From positions 100,785,501 to 100,849,500 of the forward strand of contig JAEOAD010000001.1 of the NCBI GenBank assembly GCA_036365145.1: 64,000 bases of DNA, given 5' to 3'. Positions 1 through 12,495 of the stretch are shown here, in pieces. Positions within the stretch are counted from its first letter, which is position 1. Each line of letters begins with the position of its first letter. This DNA is from Orientallactaga sibirica. Its lineage: Eukaryota; Chordata; Mammalia; Rodentia; Dipodidae. A program made the translations under genes and the position numbers. A model generated the notes under the pieces. It was given only the letters and a program-made list of their open reading frames with translations. It was not told where the DNA came from and did not search any database.

Positions 1-333
1 ATGTATATGTAAGATGTGCGTGTGCATGTGTGTGCTTATGAACTTGCACATGCGACTGCATACATGTGGACATCTGAGGACAACCTCAGGTGTTTGTGCT
101 CTCCGTCCACTTTGCTTGAGATATGGTTTGCCTTGTTGTTTTATATTGGCCACTGAATGTGCAACTGTTTAGCTGGCTCACAAACTCATGGTCCACTTTC
201 CATTGTTGTAGGCATGAGGAGATTACTCATGTGACACTTTGCATCCCACTATATGTGGGGTCTGGCAATTGAACTGGGGCCAGCAGCATTGTAAGCAAGT
301 ACCTTCAACCACTAAGCCATCTCTTCAGTCCCC
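1..333 (-). repeat. B4-type SINE (tRNA/B1 chimera), reversed
   Basis: Read on the minus strand, the element opens with a tRNA-like head (agagatggcttagtggttga near 310-330) and a B-box-like 'gttcaattgcc'. It ends with the 'gaggttgtcct...tccacatgta' motif and a CA/TG-rich tail that are typical of B4 SINEs. It is diverged, and its 3' tail runs off the window start. The L1 that follows inserted immediately next to its head. Family assignment is from memory of B4 structure. Confidence 0.6.
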
Positions 334-335
334 TA

Positions 336-350
336 AAATATGCAGCTTTT
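336..350. repeat. Target-site duplication of L1-1, left copy
   Basis: The 15-base sequence aaatatgcagctttt is repeated exactly at 7690-7704, on the other side of the L1. Exact flanking repeats of this length are the hallmark of target-primed reverse transcription. Confidence 0.93.
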
Positions 351-1655
351 TTTTATTGACAACTCCTATACTTACATACAAAAAACACATGATATTTCCT
401 TCCCCTCCCCCCATTCCCCTTTAGAACTCCAATCTTCATTGCATCCCTCCCTCTCTCCATTAGTCTCTCTTTTAATTTGATGTCATCATCTTTTTCTTCT
501 ATTATGAAGGTCTTGCGAAGGTATTGCTAGGCATTGCAAGGTCATGGATATTGAGGCCAATTTCTGTCTGGGCAGTTGCATTGTAAGGAGTCATACCCTT
601 CCTTTGGCTCTTCCATTCTATCCACCCCCTCTTCCACAATGGTCCTTGAGCCTTGGAAGTTGTGACAGAGGTGTTTCAGTGCTGGGCACTCCTACCTCCC
701 TTCTTTTCAGCACTATGTTGCCTTTTGGGTCATCCCAGTGGTCATCGCCATCTGAAAAGAGAAGCTTCTCTAACCAGAAGTGAGAGTAGCATTAATATGT
801 GAGTATGAACATTAAGTGTAGTGCTTTGAGGGTAGCTTGGTGGGAATAATATATACATTTAACCAGACAAGAGCAGGCTTTATACCCCTAGGACTCATGA
901 CCTCCCCTGCCATAGAATTTTGCTTAGGTTTTTCAGTACCAGATATGTATTACCTCCCATAGAAAGGGCCTTCAGTCCAATTAAGGAGCAGTTGGTTACC
1001 CCAAGAGCAGACATGCCACTATTGTATGCATTCAGTCATTGGGCCTGTATGGCCAAACTTGAATTTTCAGTGTCCAGTGTTTTCACTGCTGATGACTTCT
1101 GTCTCCCATATGGCTGCATGCAGTGCAACTTTTTTTCCAGCTTTCAGTTGGGTGGTCTACAGGGAGAAGGTTTTCTCCTCAGCACCAGTTTGCTTTCTCA
1201 GTGACCGTGCCTCTCAGGCAAGAGATGTCTTCAGCAAAAGGGTCTTACCATCTATTTCTCAAGGGCAACCAAGGGCTTTGGCAATAGACTTTAATGTTTT
1301 AGAGGCTACCAGGACCTCCTTGGCCAACAAATCACTGGAAGATATCTCATCCCAGGCACTGAAAATTTTCTAGTAACAGTCTACAGCTTCTGGATGTGCC
1401 ATTATTCAAAAAAGTAGGTTTACATAAGTCTTATTCACACTATCTTGAATTTTGATTGACCCTCCCCCTGCCCTTCTTTTACACATTCTTTTCCCATGGT
1501 CTCTCATAGGCCATTCCCCTCCCTGTAATCTGTTCTTCTACTTACATATGTGCAATACCATACACTTAAATCCTTCCTTCTCCTGCCTCCCTTATAGCCT
1601 TTTACCAACTTACTGGTTTCTGGTACCTATTTTTGGTTCCAGTTCACACATAAAT

Positions 1656-4600
1656 CTATACATTTGTAGCTAGGATCCACATATGAGAGAACATGTGATG
1701 TTTGGCTTTCTGATCCTGGGTTACCTCACTTAATATAGTCCTTTCCAGATCCATCCATTTCCCTGCAAATTTCATAATTTCATTTTTCTTTACTGCTGAA
1801 TAGAACTCCACTGTGTAAATGTACCACATCTTTATTATCCATTTATCTGTGGAGGTACATCTAGGCTGGTTCCATTTCTTAGCTATTGTGAATACAGCAG
1901 CAATAAACATGGTTGTGCAAGTATCTCTAAGGTAGTGAGAAGACTCCTCCGGATATATGCCTAGGAGTGCTATAGCTGGATCATATGGGAAATCTATTTT
2001 TAGCTGTCTCAAGAACCTGCACACTGATTTCCACAATGGCTAGACCAGATTACATTCCCAAAACAGTGTAGAAGTGTTCCTCTTGTTCCGCATCCACGCC
2101 AACACTTATTGTTATTTGTTTACTTGATGGTAGCCATTCTGACAAGAGTGAAATGGAATCTCAAAGTGGTTTTAATTTGCATTTCCCTAATGGCTAAGCA
2201 TGTGGAACATTTTTTAGATGTTTATATTCCATCAGTATTTCATCTTCTGAGAAATCTCTATTTAGTTCCATAACCCATTTTTTACCTGGGTTGTTTGATT
2301 TCTTATTATTCTGTTTTTTGAGTTCTTTGTATATTCTGGATATTAATCCTCTGTCAGATGTGTAGCTGGCAAAGATTTTCTCCCATTCTGTAGGTTGTCT
2401 CTTTGCTCTATTCACAGTGTCCTTTGCTGTACAAAAGCTTTGTAATTTCATGAGGTCCGAGTGGTTGATTAGTGCTTTTATTCCCTGAGCAATTGGGGTT
2501 ATATTCAGAAAGTCCTTGCCTATGCCAATATATTGAAGGGTTTCCCCACCTTTTCCTGTAGCAGTTTCAGAGTTTCAGGTCTGATATTAAGGTCCCTGAT
2601 CCATTTAGACTTGACTTTTGTGCATGAAGAGAGACATGGATTTATTTTTATCCTTTTACGTACAGATGTCCAGTTTTCCCAGCACCACTTGTTAAAGATG
2701 CTATCTTTTCTCCAATCAATATTTTTGGTATTTTTGTCAAAAATCAGCTGTCTGTGGCTGCCTGGATTAATATTTTGGTCTTCTATTCTGTTGCATCAAT
2801 CTACCTGTCTGTCCTTGTGCCAGTACCATGCTGTTTTTGTTACTATGGCTTTGTACTATAACTTAAAATCAGCTATGGTAATACCACCAGCCTGATTTTT
2901 GTTGCACAAAATTGTTTTGGCTATTCGAGGTTTTTTGTGTTTCCAGATGAATTTTAGGATAGTTTTTTCTATTTCTGTGAAGAATGCTATTGGGATTTTA
3001 ATGGGGATCACATTAAATGTGTAGATTGCTTTTGGTAAGATTGACATTTTCACAATATTGATTCTTCCAATCCAGGACCATGGGATGTCTTTCCATTTCC
3101 TTGTTTCTTCAGCAATTTGTTGCTCGAGTTTTTTAAAGTTCTCATTGTAGAGATCCTTCACTTCCTTGGTTATGTTTATTCCAAGGCACTTTTTTTTTTT
3201 TTTTTTTTTTTTTTAGGTAATTGTGAAAGGGAGAGATTCCCTGATTTCATCCTCTGAACATTTGTTGTTAGTGTATAGCAAAGCTACTGATTTCTGTGTG
3301 TTTATTTTGTATCCTGCTACATTGCTAAAAGTGTTTTTTAGCTCTAACAGTTTGCTGGTAGAATCTTTAGGGTCTGTTATGTACAGAATCACATCATCTG
3401 CAAATAATGATAGTTTGATCTCTTCCCTTCCGATTTGTATCCCTTTTATGAGTGTCTCTTATTGGTATGGCTAAGACTTCCAGGACTATATTAAATAGTA
3501 GTGGGGAAAGTGGACACCCTTGTCTTGTTCCTGAATTTAGAGGAAAAGCTTCAAGCTTTTCCCCATTTAGTATTATGTTGGCTGTAGGTTTGTCATAAAT
3601 AGCTTTTATTATGTTGAGATAGGTTCCTTCTATTCCCAGTTTCTGTAATACTTTCACCATGAAGGGGTGTTGGATATTGTCAAATGCCTTTTCTGCATCT
3701 ATTGAGATGACCATGTGATTTTTGTCCTTCAGACCATTTATATGGTGTATTACATTTATGGATTTGAGTATGTTGAACCATCCCTGCATCTCTGGATAAA
3801 GCCTAATTGGTCAGGGTGAATAATCTTTCTGATATATTCTTGTATTCTGTTTGCCAGTATTTTGTTGAGAATTTTTCCATCTATGTTCATGAGGGAGATT
3901 GGTCTGTAATTTTGTTTTTTTGATCTGTCTTTGTCTGGTTTGGGTATCAGGGTGATGCTGGCTTCATAGAAGGATTTAGTAGAATTCCTTCCTTTTCTAT
4001 TTCATGGAAAAGTTTGAGGATCATAGGTGTTAATTCTTCCAGTAATGTCTGGTAAAATTCAGCAGTGAATCCATCTGGGCCTGGGCTTTTTTTAGTTGGT
4101 AGACTTTTTATAACTGCTTGGAACTCTGTGGTTGTTATAGGTCTATTTAAATTGTTTATCTCATCTTGATTTAATTTTGGTAGGTCATATGAATCAAGGA
4201 AATCATCCATTTCTTTCAGGTTTTCAAAATTAGATCTGTTGTGATTTTTATGTATGTCTGTATGATTTTCTGAGATTTCTAAGGGTTTTTGCAGACAGTA
4301 TCTGTTGTGATGTTGCCAGGCACAGTTATGGAGGAAGGGATTTTTCATCTCTAATTTTATCAATTTTTGTCAAAAGGTCTTCTCATTTGCATATCTTTTG
4401 GAATCTTTGGTCAGATTTGCTAAGGGCAAGGTGATTGCAGATCAATCTTGTTTATCATATTTCAAAGAACCAACTTGTTTTGTTTCAAAGAACCAATTGA
4501 TTTTTTTTGATTGTTTTTTTATTTTTTATTTTTTTGTTTCCATTTCATTAATTTCTGCCCTAACCTTTATTATTTCTTCCCATCTACTGATTTTTGGTTT

Positions 4601-5560
4601 GCCATGTTCTTCTCTTTCCAAGGCCTTAAGGTGAAGCATTAAATTGTTTGTTGTGAACTCGCTAATTTCTTAATATAGGCACTTAGGGCTATAAATTTCC
4701 CTTGTAGGACTGCCTTCATTGTGTCCCAAAGGTTTTTGTATGTTTTATTCTCATCATCATTTGATTCTATGAATTTCTTGATTTCCTTTTTAATTTCTTC
4801 AATGACCCATACATCGTTCAATAATGTACTGTTTAGTTTCCATGAATTTCTGTATGCTCTGTAGTTTTTCTTGTTGTTCATTTGTAGTTTAATCCCATTG
4901 TGGTCAGATAGCATATAAGGGATTATTTCAATTTTCCTGTATTTGTTAAGATTTGATTTGTGTCCTATTATATGGTCTATTTTAGAGAATGTCCCATGTG
5001 CTGCTGAGAAGAATGTATATTATGCAGCATTTGGATGGAATGTTCTGTATATATCTGTTAGGTCCATTTGTTCCATGATATCATTTAAGGCAGATGTCTC
5101 TCTGTTTATTTTTTGTTGGATAGACCTGTCAAGTGATGAGAGCAGGGTATTGAAGTCACCCACTACTATTGTGTTAGGAGTTATCTCTGACCTTATGTCT
5201 AATAGTGTTTGTTTGATGAAATTGGGAGCCCCCATGTTGGGAGCATATATGTTTAGGATTGTGATGTCCTCCTGTTGGAGTGTTCCTTTTATCAGTATAA
5301 AGTGACCTTCTTTATCTTTCCTCACTAATGTTGGTTTGAAGTCTATCCTGTCAGAAATTAGGATAGCAACTCCTGCCTGTTTCCTAGGCCCATTTGCTTG
5401 AAGTACCTTTTTCCAGCCTTTCACCCTAAGAAGGTTTCTATCTTTTATTTAGAGGTGAGTTTCCTGGAGGCAACAGATGGTAGGATTCTGCTCTTTAATC
5501 CAGTCTGCAAGTCTATGTCTTTTGGTTGGGGCATTGAGGCCATTGATATTAAGATTTTAT
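1656..5560 (-). pseudogene. L1-1 ORF2 pseudogene (endonuclease / reverse transcriptase)
   Basis: In life ORF2p nicks DNA and reverse-transcribes L1 RNA at the nick. Visible landmarks, in order on the minus strand, are: the APE-type endonuclease N terminus (LNINGLN near 5545, QETHL near 5455), VVGDFNT near 5155, SDHNGIKL at about 4905, the RT motif [12 protein letters not shown] (within 3947-4363), [14 protein letters not shown] (within 3394-3789), the catalytic FADD at 3393-3404, the thumb/C-terminal domain (2856-3161, 2194-2451) and the C-terminal Cys-rich CWRGCG...HC knuckle near 2040-2100. The natural stop is at 1656-1658. Damage includes a TAA at 5449-5451 just after QETHL, a TAA at 5020-5022, and a one-base frameshift near 3445-3452 that separates the RQGCPL block from FADD. 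There are several further breaks. The catalytic residues themselves are mostly preserved, so decay is moderate. Confidence 0.92.
3190..3214. repeat. Poly-T run inside L1-1 ORF2
   Basis: A homopolymer of about 25 T lies on the plus strand, where related L1s have a shorter T-rich stretch. It is a mutational expansion inside the dead ORF2 between the thumb domain and the FADD block. Confidence 0.85.
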
Positions 5561-5649
5561 TGAAAGATATGTATTTGATCTCTCCATTTTTCTTCTTTTG
5601 TAGTTCTTCCTGGTTTTTGCTTTACTCACTTGTTTTACCTGCTATTTGA

Positions 5650-6475
5650 GTATGGTTTATTTTTTCCTATTTCCTGCTGTGTGTGTTTTGCTTTCTCTTC
5701 AGCTTGAATGATTCCTGCAAGTATTTTCTGTAGAGCTGGTTTAGTTGCCATAAATTCCTTTAGCCTGTCTTTGTTATGGAATGTCCTTATTTCTCCATCA
5801 ATTTGGATAGATAGCTTTGCAGGATAAAGTAATCTTGGTTGACAGTTTTTATCTTTTAGAACTTGGAATACATTACTCCAGGCCCTTCTGGCTTTTAAAG
5901 TTTGTTTTGAGTAATCTGCTGTGATCCTGATAGGTTTCCCTTTGAAGGTTATTTTTCATAGTGTCCCAGATGTCTTGGAGTTCCCATTCATACCTTTCTA
6001 TTAGCTTGTCTTTCTCTTTGTTGAACTGTGATAGGTCTACCATCTGGTCTTCTAGTTTAGATATTCTGTCCTCTCCTTCATCCATTCTACTAGTGAGACT
6101 TTCCACAGAGTTTTTTATTTCACTGTGGTCTTCAGAGCTAGGATTTCAACCTGGTTTTCTTCAGTTTTTCTATTTCCTTATTCATGTCCTGTAATGACCT
6201 TTTTATTTCATTAAACTGTTTTTCTGTATTCTCTTTCAAGAATTTATTTTCTTCTTTAATTCCTTTGTTTTCTTCTTGGATTGCTTTCATTTCTTCTTTT
6301 CTTTTATTTCTTTCAGTATAGGTAACATCATTCTTTTGAACTCTTTGTCAGGAATTTCATCTAAAACAGTCTCACTGGTGAACAATTCTGATGGATTTGT
6401 AATTTTTGGTGGGATTTCATTGTCTTGATTCTTTGTGTTTCTTGTATTATAATGAAGTGACTTTTGCATCATGGA
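5650..6475 (-). pseudogene. L1-1 ORF1 pseudogene (RNA-binding chaperone)
   Basis: ORF1p coats L1 RNA as a coiled-coil trimer. The 61-residue open segment at 6287-6472 (starting MMQKSLHYNT) is followed by a broken coiled-coil region. The segment at 5873-6106 contains the characteristic MDEGEDRISKLEDQM heptad region leading into the RNA-recognition domain (RYEWELQDIWD...). In another frame, 5650-5870 gives the C-terminal domain (KLSIQIDGEIRTF, then HNKDRLKEFMATKPALQKIL). At least two frame changes and several stops interrupt it. The exact start codon is uncertain: the MM at 6467-6472 fits the layout, but an upstream in-frame start cannot be excluded. Confidence 0.8.
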
Positions 6476-6775
6476 TTGATTTGATGCTTAGGTTTTCTAT
6501 TTACCTGCAGTGTTCTTAGGTGTGGTGATCCACCTTTATATACTTTCAGGATATGAGTTTAAGGTGCCAAGTGTAGCACTTGTACCCAAGTCCAACCTCA
6601 GAAGTAATCCTAGCTGTTGAATTTGCTTGTTAAGCAAGTATTGTAGTGGACTGGTGGAACAATTTACTGGCAAGTTCTAAACTTCAACTGAGCAAAATAC
6701 ACATTCAATTAAAATTAGCACAGAGTATACCAGTGTGGGAATTAAAACAAACAGTCTTATAAGGTCAAAATCCCT

Positions 6776-6896
6776 AAGGGTGTGTGTTGCTCTACACCAT
6801 TAATCCTGTCAGCTAGGAGATAGAGGATTTTGTTCTGACTTGGGTTTCAGGTCAGCCTGTACCTGGATCAGACCCTGCCCCAATAATTACCAAAAT
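6776..6896 (+). repeat. Diverged B1-like SINE in the L1-1 5' UTR
   Basis: The stretch 'ctacaccattaatcctgtcag...caggtcagcctgtacctgga...gaccctg' followed by A-rich sequence follows the 7SL-derived B1 pattern (gcctttaatcccag...ggtcagcctgg...agaccctg). It lies in the opposite orientation to the L1. It is badly eroded. Confidence 0.5.
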
Positions 6897-7162
6897 AAAA
6901 AGGAAAAGATAAAGGCCCTCTAAATCTAAAAGTATTACAGGCAGCAATATTCAACACCCCATTTCAGCTTATTTGAAAATGGTAATGCCACCAATATGTA
7001 ACCCATAACCTGCCCTGACCTGGAAAGAGAGATTAGCACTTCCAATGCAGGCCTATGTACTTTTTTTTTTTTTTTGTCAGCTGGCCTTGTTACCTTTTGG
7101 TGTGGCTTCCAAACTCACCAATGCTGAGTGCCCACCTCATTCCCTGAGCTGTGGAGCTTGGC

Positions 7163-7474
7163 TCAGCTGTGCTGGATGTGGTGCTGGTGATGTGCTACAG
7201 AGCTTGAGCTTGACTCCATGGTGCTGAATATGCTGCTGATAGGAGCTGAATGCTGGCAGTTCGCCATGGTTCTGATGGTTGGGGGATGGGCGAATTCTGG
7301 AAGCCTGTAGTTGCTCACACTGTTCCCTTGTATCTCTTTCATTAGCTCAGCAGACTTCTTTTTGATTTCTGGGCTCTGTGAGGAGACTGATGAGGTTGGA
7401 AAGTCCCCTTTTTGGTCTCTCTTTCTGCTTCTAGGCACACCTGGTGGGTTGGGGTCATGGTGGCTTTTAGCCAC
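7163..7474 (-). other. 103-codon ORF in the L1-1 5' UTR
   Basis: This uninterrupted ORF (starting MAKSHHDPNPPGVPRSRKRDQK) lies between the L1 5' end (7689) and ORF1 (about 6475), in the same orientation as the L1. It is rich in Ser, Lys and Pro, with a basic N-terminal third and a Ser/His-rich end (ESSSSSVAHHQHHIQHS). I recognise no domain. It could be chance, an upstream reading frame of this L1 subfamily, or a detached N-terminal extension of ORF1. The open frame survives although ORF1 and ORF2 are broken, but at 103 codons that may be luck. Confidence 0.35.
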
Positions 7475-7689
7475 AGCAGCTCAGTGGTTTGGGGCAGTGG
7501 CTTGGGATTGCTGTGGAGTGGGTTGCCATGGTCCAGGCAGCAAGCTCCACACTGGGATTCTGGCCATCTCCTGCTTTTCTGCTGTTTTCCGGAAAAAATA
7601 TTCTGCTCTTTTCCAGAGAAGAGTGTAGTTTTGCTTAAATCCCTCTCTGATCTGGTTTGGCATGGATCCTATGCTGCCATCTTGCCCAC

Positions 7690-7704
7690 AAATATGCAGC
7701 TTTT
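7690..7704. repeat. Target-site duplication of L1-1, right copy
   Basis: Exact copy of the 15 bases at 336-350. The following bases (aaacag) complete the TTTT/AAA nick site used for insertion. Confidence 0.93.
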
Positions 7705-8255
7705 AAACAGCAGAGCAAGGGCCCCTTAGTTTTGCCTGACATCAGCATCCTAGATCTAATCACGTTAGGATATGACCTTTCATAATGTCAAAAGAAGATA
7801 AAGAATGTATCTATATACATTTTATAAATTACTAATACTTAATTCATTAATTAAGCTGTTTAATTTTCCTGTGCCTAATTTTATTCTCCATAAATGGATG
7901 CTGTAATGCAGGTCTATTTCTTCTGGACTAATGCAATGATACATAAAGTGCTAAGTGCATGCCTGGCATATGGTAAGAACTCAATAATTGTAATTAATTT
8001 TATTGTTGTTATTGCTGTTGATGATAATGCTATTTCACAGCTTCTAGCCATGCCTTACATCTGTTGCTTTTCTCCTGAGCTTAATTAACATCAGTGCTAA
8101 AACTTGAAACTTGAAGAATGACAATCAATGACAAAGATAACTCATATTTAATTATGACAGGCTATAAAATCATGGTGCATACCACCAATAATGCCAACTA
8201 ATGTACAGATACACCATGATCTCCTCCTATCTGTAGCATTAAAAAATCCAATAGT

Positions 8256-8288
<33 letters not shown>

Positions 8289-9792
8289 CATCCTCTGTTT
8301 TCCCTGAATGCTCGATCTTACTTGTTCTTTAATGTACTTTATGCCTTGAATAACACTTAAAAAAGATAGATATGGTATGCCTTCTCTTACAAGCATAGAG
8401 ATATAAGCATCACAGACTTATACATAATATGCATAATACTATACTACTGAACTCTTTCTTTGGTCCAAAGACAGATCTTAAAGCTTCAGTGATTACTCTT
8501 AAAAAACAAAGACAATAAATGGTCTAATCTTCATTAGTAATAAACTTTTAAGAGTCATTATGAAATAGTTTAGATTTGCTGGAAATATAAGCATAAATAA
8601 TACATTATCTGTCATCACTCTTAAGAGCTTAAGTAAAATTTCAACTGAAACACTTTGTGCATTTCTTCTTAATCTCTATGAGTAGCACAGATGTATGTAA
8701 GGGTCTGATCACTTGCTCAATGGGTAACATTTTAAGTGTCTTCAACATGAATTCAGCATGATTCTTCAAGTGCTTCAATTGTGTACATAGCCAACAGCTT
8801 AGAGTCAGCATATAAGACCATTATAAATGTGAAACTGAAGCAAAAGTAAATTACCTGATAGCAACATGCCATATGCACTCTCTAACCTTGCTTTATTTCA
8901 TTGTCAACAGTATCTTATAATTATACTACTTTGACATATAAAGAAATCACAACCTCAATGAGCTTGTCCTTAGGCACATGTGTCAATGGGAGAGCTGTTG
9001 TCTGCACCTACTCCCCTCAACCACAAGTCACTAGTGTCTCCCACCTCATGACAAATCCATCCATGGATATGTTGAAAGGTTGGCCTCTGTGGGCATGCCC
9101 AATGGACTTACAGGGTGACCATTTTTAAATTAATTTTCTGATCTTTTAAGTAGACATAATGATAAAATTCACATTTTATGGTTGCTTAATAATATAAGTA
9201 GAAGGGTTTTATGAGAAGCATAGCATGGTACTCAATGCAGAATAAATGATCAATGATAAGTAGTTATTATTGGTTTTTTTCTCATAGGAAAAAAAGAAAA
9301 TATTTTTAAAAACCAAATTTTCTGGGGCCAACACTTCAAAGTTCTTCTATGAAGTGATTTTGCCTAGAAGGGGATAAGGTAGACATGGGTGTAAAAGAAG
9401 CTCAGAGATTATTACTTCTTGGTAATGTCTTTTCTGAGGCATTCTACATTATCAAGGATATTTTGGGATTACAGTGAGCCAACCTCTGATTCCATGGCCC
9501 CTCCAAATGCACTGCTAACAACTCTGTACTCTTGTGCATCCCCCACCTCCACAGTTAGGGCACCATTGGGCTTCAAATAACTATTACTGACACAATGCAA
9601 AAGCAGTCACCTTGCAGGGAAAATTCCAGTGGAGTGACTAGGGGGACTTTCTTCAGGGCATCATGTCCAGTTACAGGCTAAATTAACAGATTTAGAGTTC
9701 CTTTACCTTGTGTCCAAAAAGCAGCACATTTTACATTGTTAAGAGGAAATAAATAAGATTTATTTTTATTTTTTCTAAAAAAAAATCCATTA
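7705..9792. other. Unrecognised AT-rich sequence with a (CA)n run
   Basis: No gene or repeat family was recognised, apart from a (CA)n microsatellite of about 30 bp at 8258-8287. Short ORFs here (up to 82 codons) show no domain, and one is simply the translated CA repeat. Confidence 0.6.
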
Positions 9793-10090
9793 GAACTGGA
9801 GAGATGGCTCATCAGTTAAATGGATTTGTTTTCAAAGCTAGCCCACACTGGTTTGATTCTCCCCAGGACATAAAGTGACACATGCATCTGTGATCTCATG
9901 GAGTCCATGACCATGGGAAGTAGAGGTAGAACTGCATGAAGCTGACAGACCATATTTGTTTGCAGCAGCAAGAAATCCTGTCTCATCTCACAAAAAGTAG
10001 ATTTTTGATACCTCGAGGTCATCCTCTGGCCTCCACACATGTGCCATGGCACGTATAAATACACACACATAGATTAGTTAATTAAAATAA
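9793..10090 (+). repeat. B4-type SINE
   Basis: It has the tRNA-like head ctggagagatggctcatcag, then a B1-like middle, then the diagnostic 'gaggtcatcctctggcctcc' followed by a CA-rich tail and an A-rich end. It is about 300 bp long, as B4 elements usually are. Confidence 0.75.
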
Positions 10091-12495
10091 AATGAAGAAG
10101 ATCCTTTAATGTTTTGGCTAGGGTAATCTTTAAACAATAGATTATTTCTGAGGTGTAGGTTGTTAGTGCCTTTCTCATCTTTTAGCAAAATTACTCCATG
10201 GTAAAAAAAATCCACAAACTATTTGAAACTAATATTTTAAAGGTTAAAAAAAGAAAAAAGGTAGTAATAATAAAGAAATAAAATGCATGGTTTCCTGGCT
10301 GATGTGGACAATTTTAGTTGTCTCAGAGTTTTTTTTTTTTTTTTTAAATAATGTTTTCAAAGACTTCTGGGAAGAAGGCCCTCAGGTTCAGATTTGATTC
10401 TAGGAACTTATTTTGTCTTCCCTGTAGGGGGACTAGTATGTCCTCAGGAGTGCACTTATAGAGAACCTTTTGAAGACTAGCCAGTTTAGATGCCTATAAA
10501 AATATTTTTGAATCAACCCAGTGACATTTTTACAAGTGGCATGAAAAATTCTATATTGAAAGAGCCAACTTCCAAAAATCCCACAGGTCTTTCCATCAGC
10601 TAAGAGCAATATTGAAATGAATAAGAGCATGGACAGGATAGGGTTTGGATAGTTCTTTCATGTGGGGATCATGGGGAGATTTATCAGCACAAGCTGACCT
10701 TTTCCCCATATGTGGGTATAATCCATTTTATATTCAAACTTTGCAAGAGACTTCTTTGAATTTCCCGTAAGTCACCTTGAGGGAAAGCCAGTTTGCATCC
10801 ACACCTCAGAGGTGAGGATCAGTTGAGTTTCTGTAGCCCATTGCACTAAGGAACCTATTAGCATAGATGCCAAAGGTCAAACCCATTTTCCCATAATAAC
10901 CCTGCCTACCACAGGTTATATTTCAAGAAAACTGCTTCTTCTATCTCCTGCTCTTAACAGGTGTTCCCAGGACCAGATCATCTTTATCTACTCTTACAGA
11001 GATTGGCCACACCTTGCTACTCGGATGAGGAGTGAGATCTCTTCTCAGAAACTGTCTATGGCCTGAGGTGGGGTTGTGGCAATACAAACCTCAGTTCCCT
11101 GGGGGCAGTTTCTACAGGCATTTAAAGAACCCTAATAAAGGATTATCAAATCCAGACTCAGAAAAGGATTGTCCGCCCCACCACCCCATCATGTAGACTT
11201 GAGCTGGAGGTGCTCAACCCCACTTCCCTCACAGGGCAGTTCTCTCCCCACCCTTCCTGGAAGCCTTTAAAATCATCTTCCTCTTATTCAGAATTTTGAG
11301 GCTCATTTCTCATTTACTTCAGATTGTGCACTCTTTCCTGGCATTTTGAAGCTTCCTTCCTCCTTGCTTTGCATCCCATCAGTCTTTCCTGGTATGAAAT
11401 AAGACCCTGGGTCCAAGATGTCAGTCTGGATCCTCTACTGCAAACTCAAAACTGATACCACTCTACCCATGCAGAGGTCCTTGAGTGTAACAAGTGTGCT
11501 GCATCCTCAGCTAACCTTCATGCACTTGTCTTTTCTGAGTGCTTCTTTGTCATTCTCTCACTTTACCACAAAAGCCTTTTCTACTTTATCTACCTAGCTT
11601 TTATCTTCAATCAAAATTTTATTTCAATGAGATTGTTTCCAAATTTTAAGACTTCGGTTCTTCTTATATGCTGTTTTATTATAAAATGTACAATTTCTGA
11701 TAGCTCTACCAGAACCCACTGACAGGAAGTTTTCTGATGTGTGGGTAGGTATACCACACTTGTATCAAATTTTCTCAGTAAGAAGTGGTTCTTTCTCAAG
11801 AAATTTCTCTCCAAAGAAGTGGTATTTGCATTTAAGCAGAGTTCACCACAAATTGTCTCATTGAAAGGAGTAGGGGAAAAGAACTTGAGACGGCCTGGTG
11901 CTCCTGTGATGGAGAAAGCAAGGCTAGATACTTTGGCATGTATTAAATATCAACATTAATTTTTGAGAAATTTAATTCTATGCAACAGACATAGAAAGAA
12001 AATGATATAATTTGATGTTCCATGAATTATAGTAGAATAGTCTATGTTAAGAAAGGTGAAGTGGGGAGGGAAGTTAAAATGGAAATGTCATGATCCAGCT
12101 TTAGAAACATCCTGCAGGTTTCATCTTTGTCATCAAACCCATGGATTCAGGCCCTAGTAACGTCTTTTCTCATCCAGCAGACTGGCCTACTTTTTCTAAT
12201 TTCACACTGGTTTCCTGGATTTTATTCAACAATGTGAATGGGAAATTTTGGAATAGATCTACAGCTATATCCTGGATCTGTTAACTACCAACTTTGTACT
12301 CATAAGGGAGCTACTTCTCTTCTTTTACTATCAGATTAATCATCAGTAAAATGAGAATAATGTTACCTACTCTAGGATTATTCTAGTCCATTGACTTAAT
12401 AAAATTCAAAACTATGTACCTACTACAGGGCTTAGAGCATAATGTGCAGTGGGTTATTTTATTTTAAATTCCATTAACTTCTAAAAACTGAGTTA
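10091..12495. other. Unrecognised sequence; possible old LTR at 10.7-11.45 kb
   Basis: No gene was recognised. A poly-T run lies at 10330-10345. The part at about 10700-11450 is C-rich. It has 'cctttaaaatcatc' followed by closely spaced pyrimidine tracts, in the style of a retroviral LTR promoter and U5, but no boundaries or duplications were found, so this is only a suspicion. Confidence 0.4.

Larger units (their letters stand above)
351..7689 (-). mobile_element. Full-length LINE-1 (L1-1), inactivated
   Basis: A 7.3-kb L1 lies on the minus strand. Its 5' end reads gtgggcaagatggcagc (at 7689 and downwards), which resembles other L1 5' ends. It is followed by a 5' UTR of about 1.2 kb, ORF1 remains (about 6475-5650), ORF2 remains (about 5560-1656) and an unusually long 3' UTR of about 1.3 kb (1655-351). 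The A-tail is short, about 8 bases. It is bounded by perfect 15-bp target-site duplications. The empty target reads cttttaaac around 7700, i.e. the L1 endonuclease consensus TTTT/AA on the strand that primes. Both ORFs carry stops and frameshifts, so the copy cannot move itself. A B1-like SINE sits in its 5' UTR. Being untruncated is notable, since most L1 copies are 5'-truncated. Confidence 0.93.

Noticed and set aside
11160..11450. C-rich block resembling an LTR promoter and U5
   Set aside because: No termini, no duplication and no second copy in the window, so it was kept only as a remark.
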